A stretch of DNA of 64,000 nucleotides from assembly GCA_025352225.1 (NCBI GenBank), contig JANXTT010000138.1:40535-104534 (forward strand), given 5' to 3'. This DNA comes from Mucilaginibacter sp. Lineage in GTDB: Bacteria; Bacteroidota; Bacteroidia; Sphingobacteriales; Sphingobacteriaceae. Shown here one piece after another: positions 63,208 to 64,000 of this stretch; the first letter of the stretch is position 1, and every line of letters begins with the position of its first letter. The notes under the pieces were generated by a model, which was not told the origin of the DNA, ran no database searches, and saw only the letters and a program-made list of their open reading frames with translations. A program made the translations under genes and the position numbers.

Positions 63208-64000
63208 TTATTTTACTTCTTCGAAGTCAACATCGGTAACTGCGTCAGCCGGAGCGCCTTGTGCGGCACCTTCTGCATGTTCAGCACCAGGTTGTTGTGG
63301 TTGCCCACCTTCAGCCGAAGCTTTGTACATATCTTCGGAAGCAGCGTTCCATGCATTTTGCAGTTCAGCTTGTATAGCATCAATATCTGCTAAGTTTTTG
63401 GCAGAATAAGCTGCTTTCAATTTCTCTAAGCCACTTTCTATCGGAGCCTTTTTATCAGCAGGGATCTTATCGCCGTATTCTTTCAATTGTTTTTCTGTAG
63501 AGAATATCAAAGCGTCGGCAGAATTTAGTTTCTCAACTTCTTCTTTTGCCTTCTTGTCAGAATCCGCATTTGCTTCTGCTTCATCTTTCATCCTTTTGAT
63601 CTCGGCATCGGTTAAGCCAGATGATGCCTCTATACGTATTTTTTGCTCCTTACCTGTAGCTTTATCTTTGGCAGATACATGTAATATACCGTTAGCGTCA
63701 ATATCAAAAGTTACTTCTACCTGAGGTACTCCACGAGGTGCAGGAGGTATGCCATCTAAATGGAAACGGCCTATTGTACGGTTTTGAGCCGCCATAGGGC
63801 GCTCGCCTTGCAAAATATGGATCTCTACTGAAGGTTGGCTATCAGATGCTGTTGAAAACGTTTCTGATTTTTTAGATGGGATAGTTGTGTTTGATTCAAT
63901 CAACCTTGTCATTACACCACCCATTGTTTCAATACCAAGGCTAAGTGGTGTAACATCTAACAATAAAACATCTTTAATATCGCCACTTAAAACTGCACCC
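63208..64000 (-). CDS. dnaK: Molecular chaperone DnaK, C-terminal part (cut by window end)
   Basis: Reading enters the window at 64000 on the minus strand. The visible part covers the end of the ATPase domain ([23 protein letters not shown]), the substrate-binding beta-sandwich ([53 protein letters not shown]), the helical lid, and a C-terminal [16 protein letters not shown] tail close to the classical EEVK/D end. Hsp70 that folds proteins in the cytoplasm with DnaJ and GrpE. Partial at its 5' end. Confidence 0.97.
   Translation of the reverse strand, partial: GAVLSGDIKDVLLLDVTPLSLGIETMGGVMTRLIESNTTIPSKKSETFSTASDSQPSVEIHILQGERPMAAQNRTIGRFHLDGIPPAPRGVPQVEVTFDIDANGILHVSAKDKATGKEQKIRIEASSGLTDAEIKRMKDEAEANADSDKKAKEEVEKLNSADALIFSTEKQLKEYGDKIPADKKAPIESGLEKLKAAYSAKNLADIDAIQAELQNAWNAASEDMYKASAEGGQPQQPGAEHAEGAAQGAPADAVTDVDFEEVK

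Overview
This window looks like chromosome from a Bacteroidota bacterium, most likely Sphingobacteriaceae and close to Mucilaginibacter or Pedobacter. The evidence is moderate-to-low GC by eye, TAnnTTTG-type -7 promoter boxes, no strong Shine-Dalgarno sequences, several CarboxypepD_reg/TonB/OMP beta-barrel genes, and lineage markers (DUF3098, WG repeats, DUF2147, YpdA, a GH29 fucosidase). The genus is inferred from gene content only.

Left part (1-22.9 kb): the end of the L25 gene, a set of small enzymes (DUF2147, esterase, Dabb, OsmC plus Old Yellow Enzyme, MBL hydrolase), a possible transmembrane terpene cyclase-like protein, a TPR protein, an AraC regulator, tRNA-Val(TAC) and the SRP RNA. 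Then come YpdA, a large plug-domain protein, M28 and M3 peptidases, a WG-repeat protein, DinB, an alpha/beta hydrolase, an Xre/RES toxin-antitoxin pair, a UbiA prenyltransferase and EngB.

Accessory block (22.9-30.8 kb): it is bounded by an exact 55-bp direct repeat, 7,839 bp apart, that corresponds to the 3' end of the outer-membrane protein gene at 30784-33510. Inside are at least six full or partial copies of a ~135-bp MITE-like structured repeat, a REP-like palindrome, simple tandem repeats, several orphan genes, a secreted AGE-family epimerase, a secreted gluzincin-like protein and a striking fusion of an FTCD-type cyclodeaminase domain to an ImmA/IrrE metallopeptidase. No integrase or transposase is visible, so the origin of the block is open.

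Right part (30.8-64 kb): outer-membrane receptors, a peptide-type substrate-binding lipoprotein, leuS (carrying an in-frame palindromic repeat), and the cell-envelope/translation cluster ftsX-DUF3098-uppP-truB-ribF. After these come a DUF2130 protein, two secreted proteins, NlpC/P60, LysE, a cobalamin-binding-like protein convergent with a TonB receptor, a tandem pair of paralogous barrel proteins and a GH29 fucosidase. At the end, a Nudix-fold regulator with a degenerate Nudix box is divergent from a pfkA - BadF-type sugar kinase - gap operon. A palindromic operator candidate abuts the operon's -7 box, which suggests local control of glycolysis by a sugar-responsive regulator. The window ends inside dnaK.
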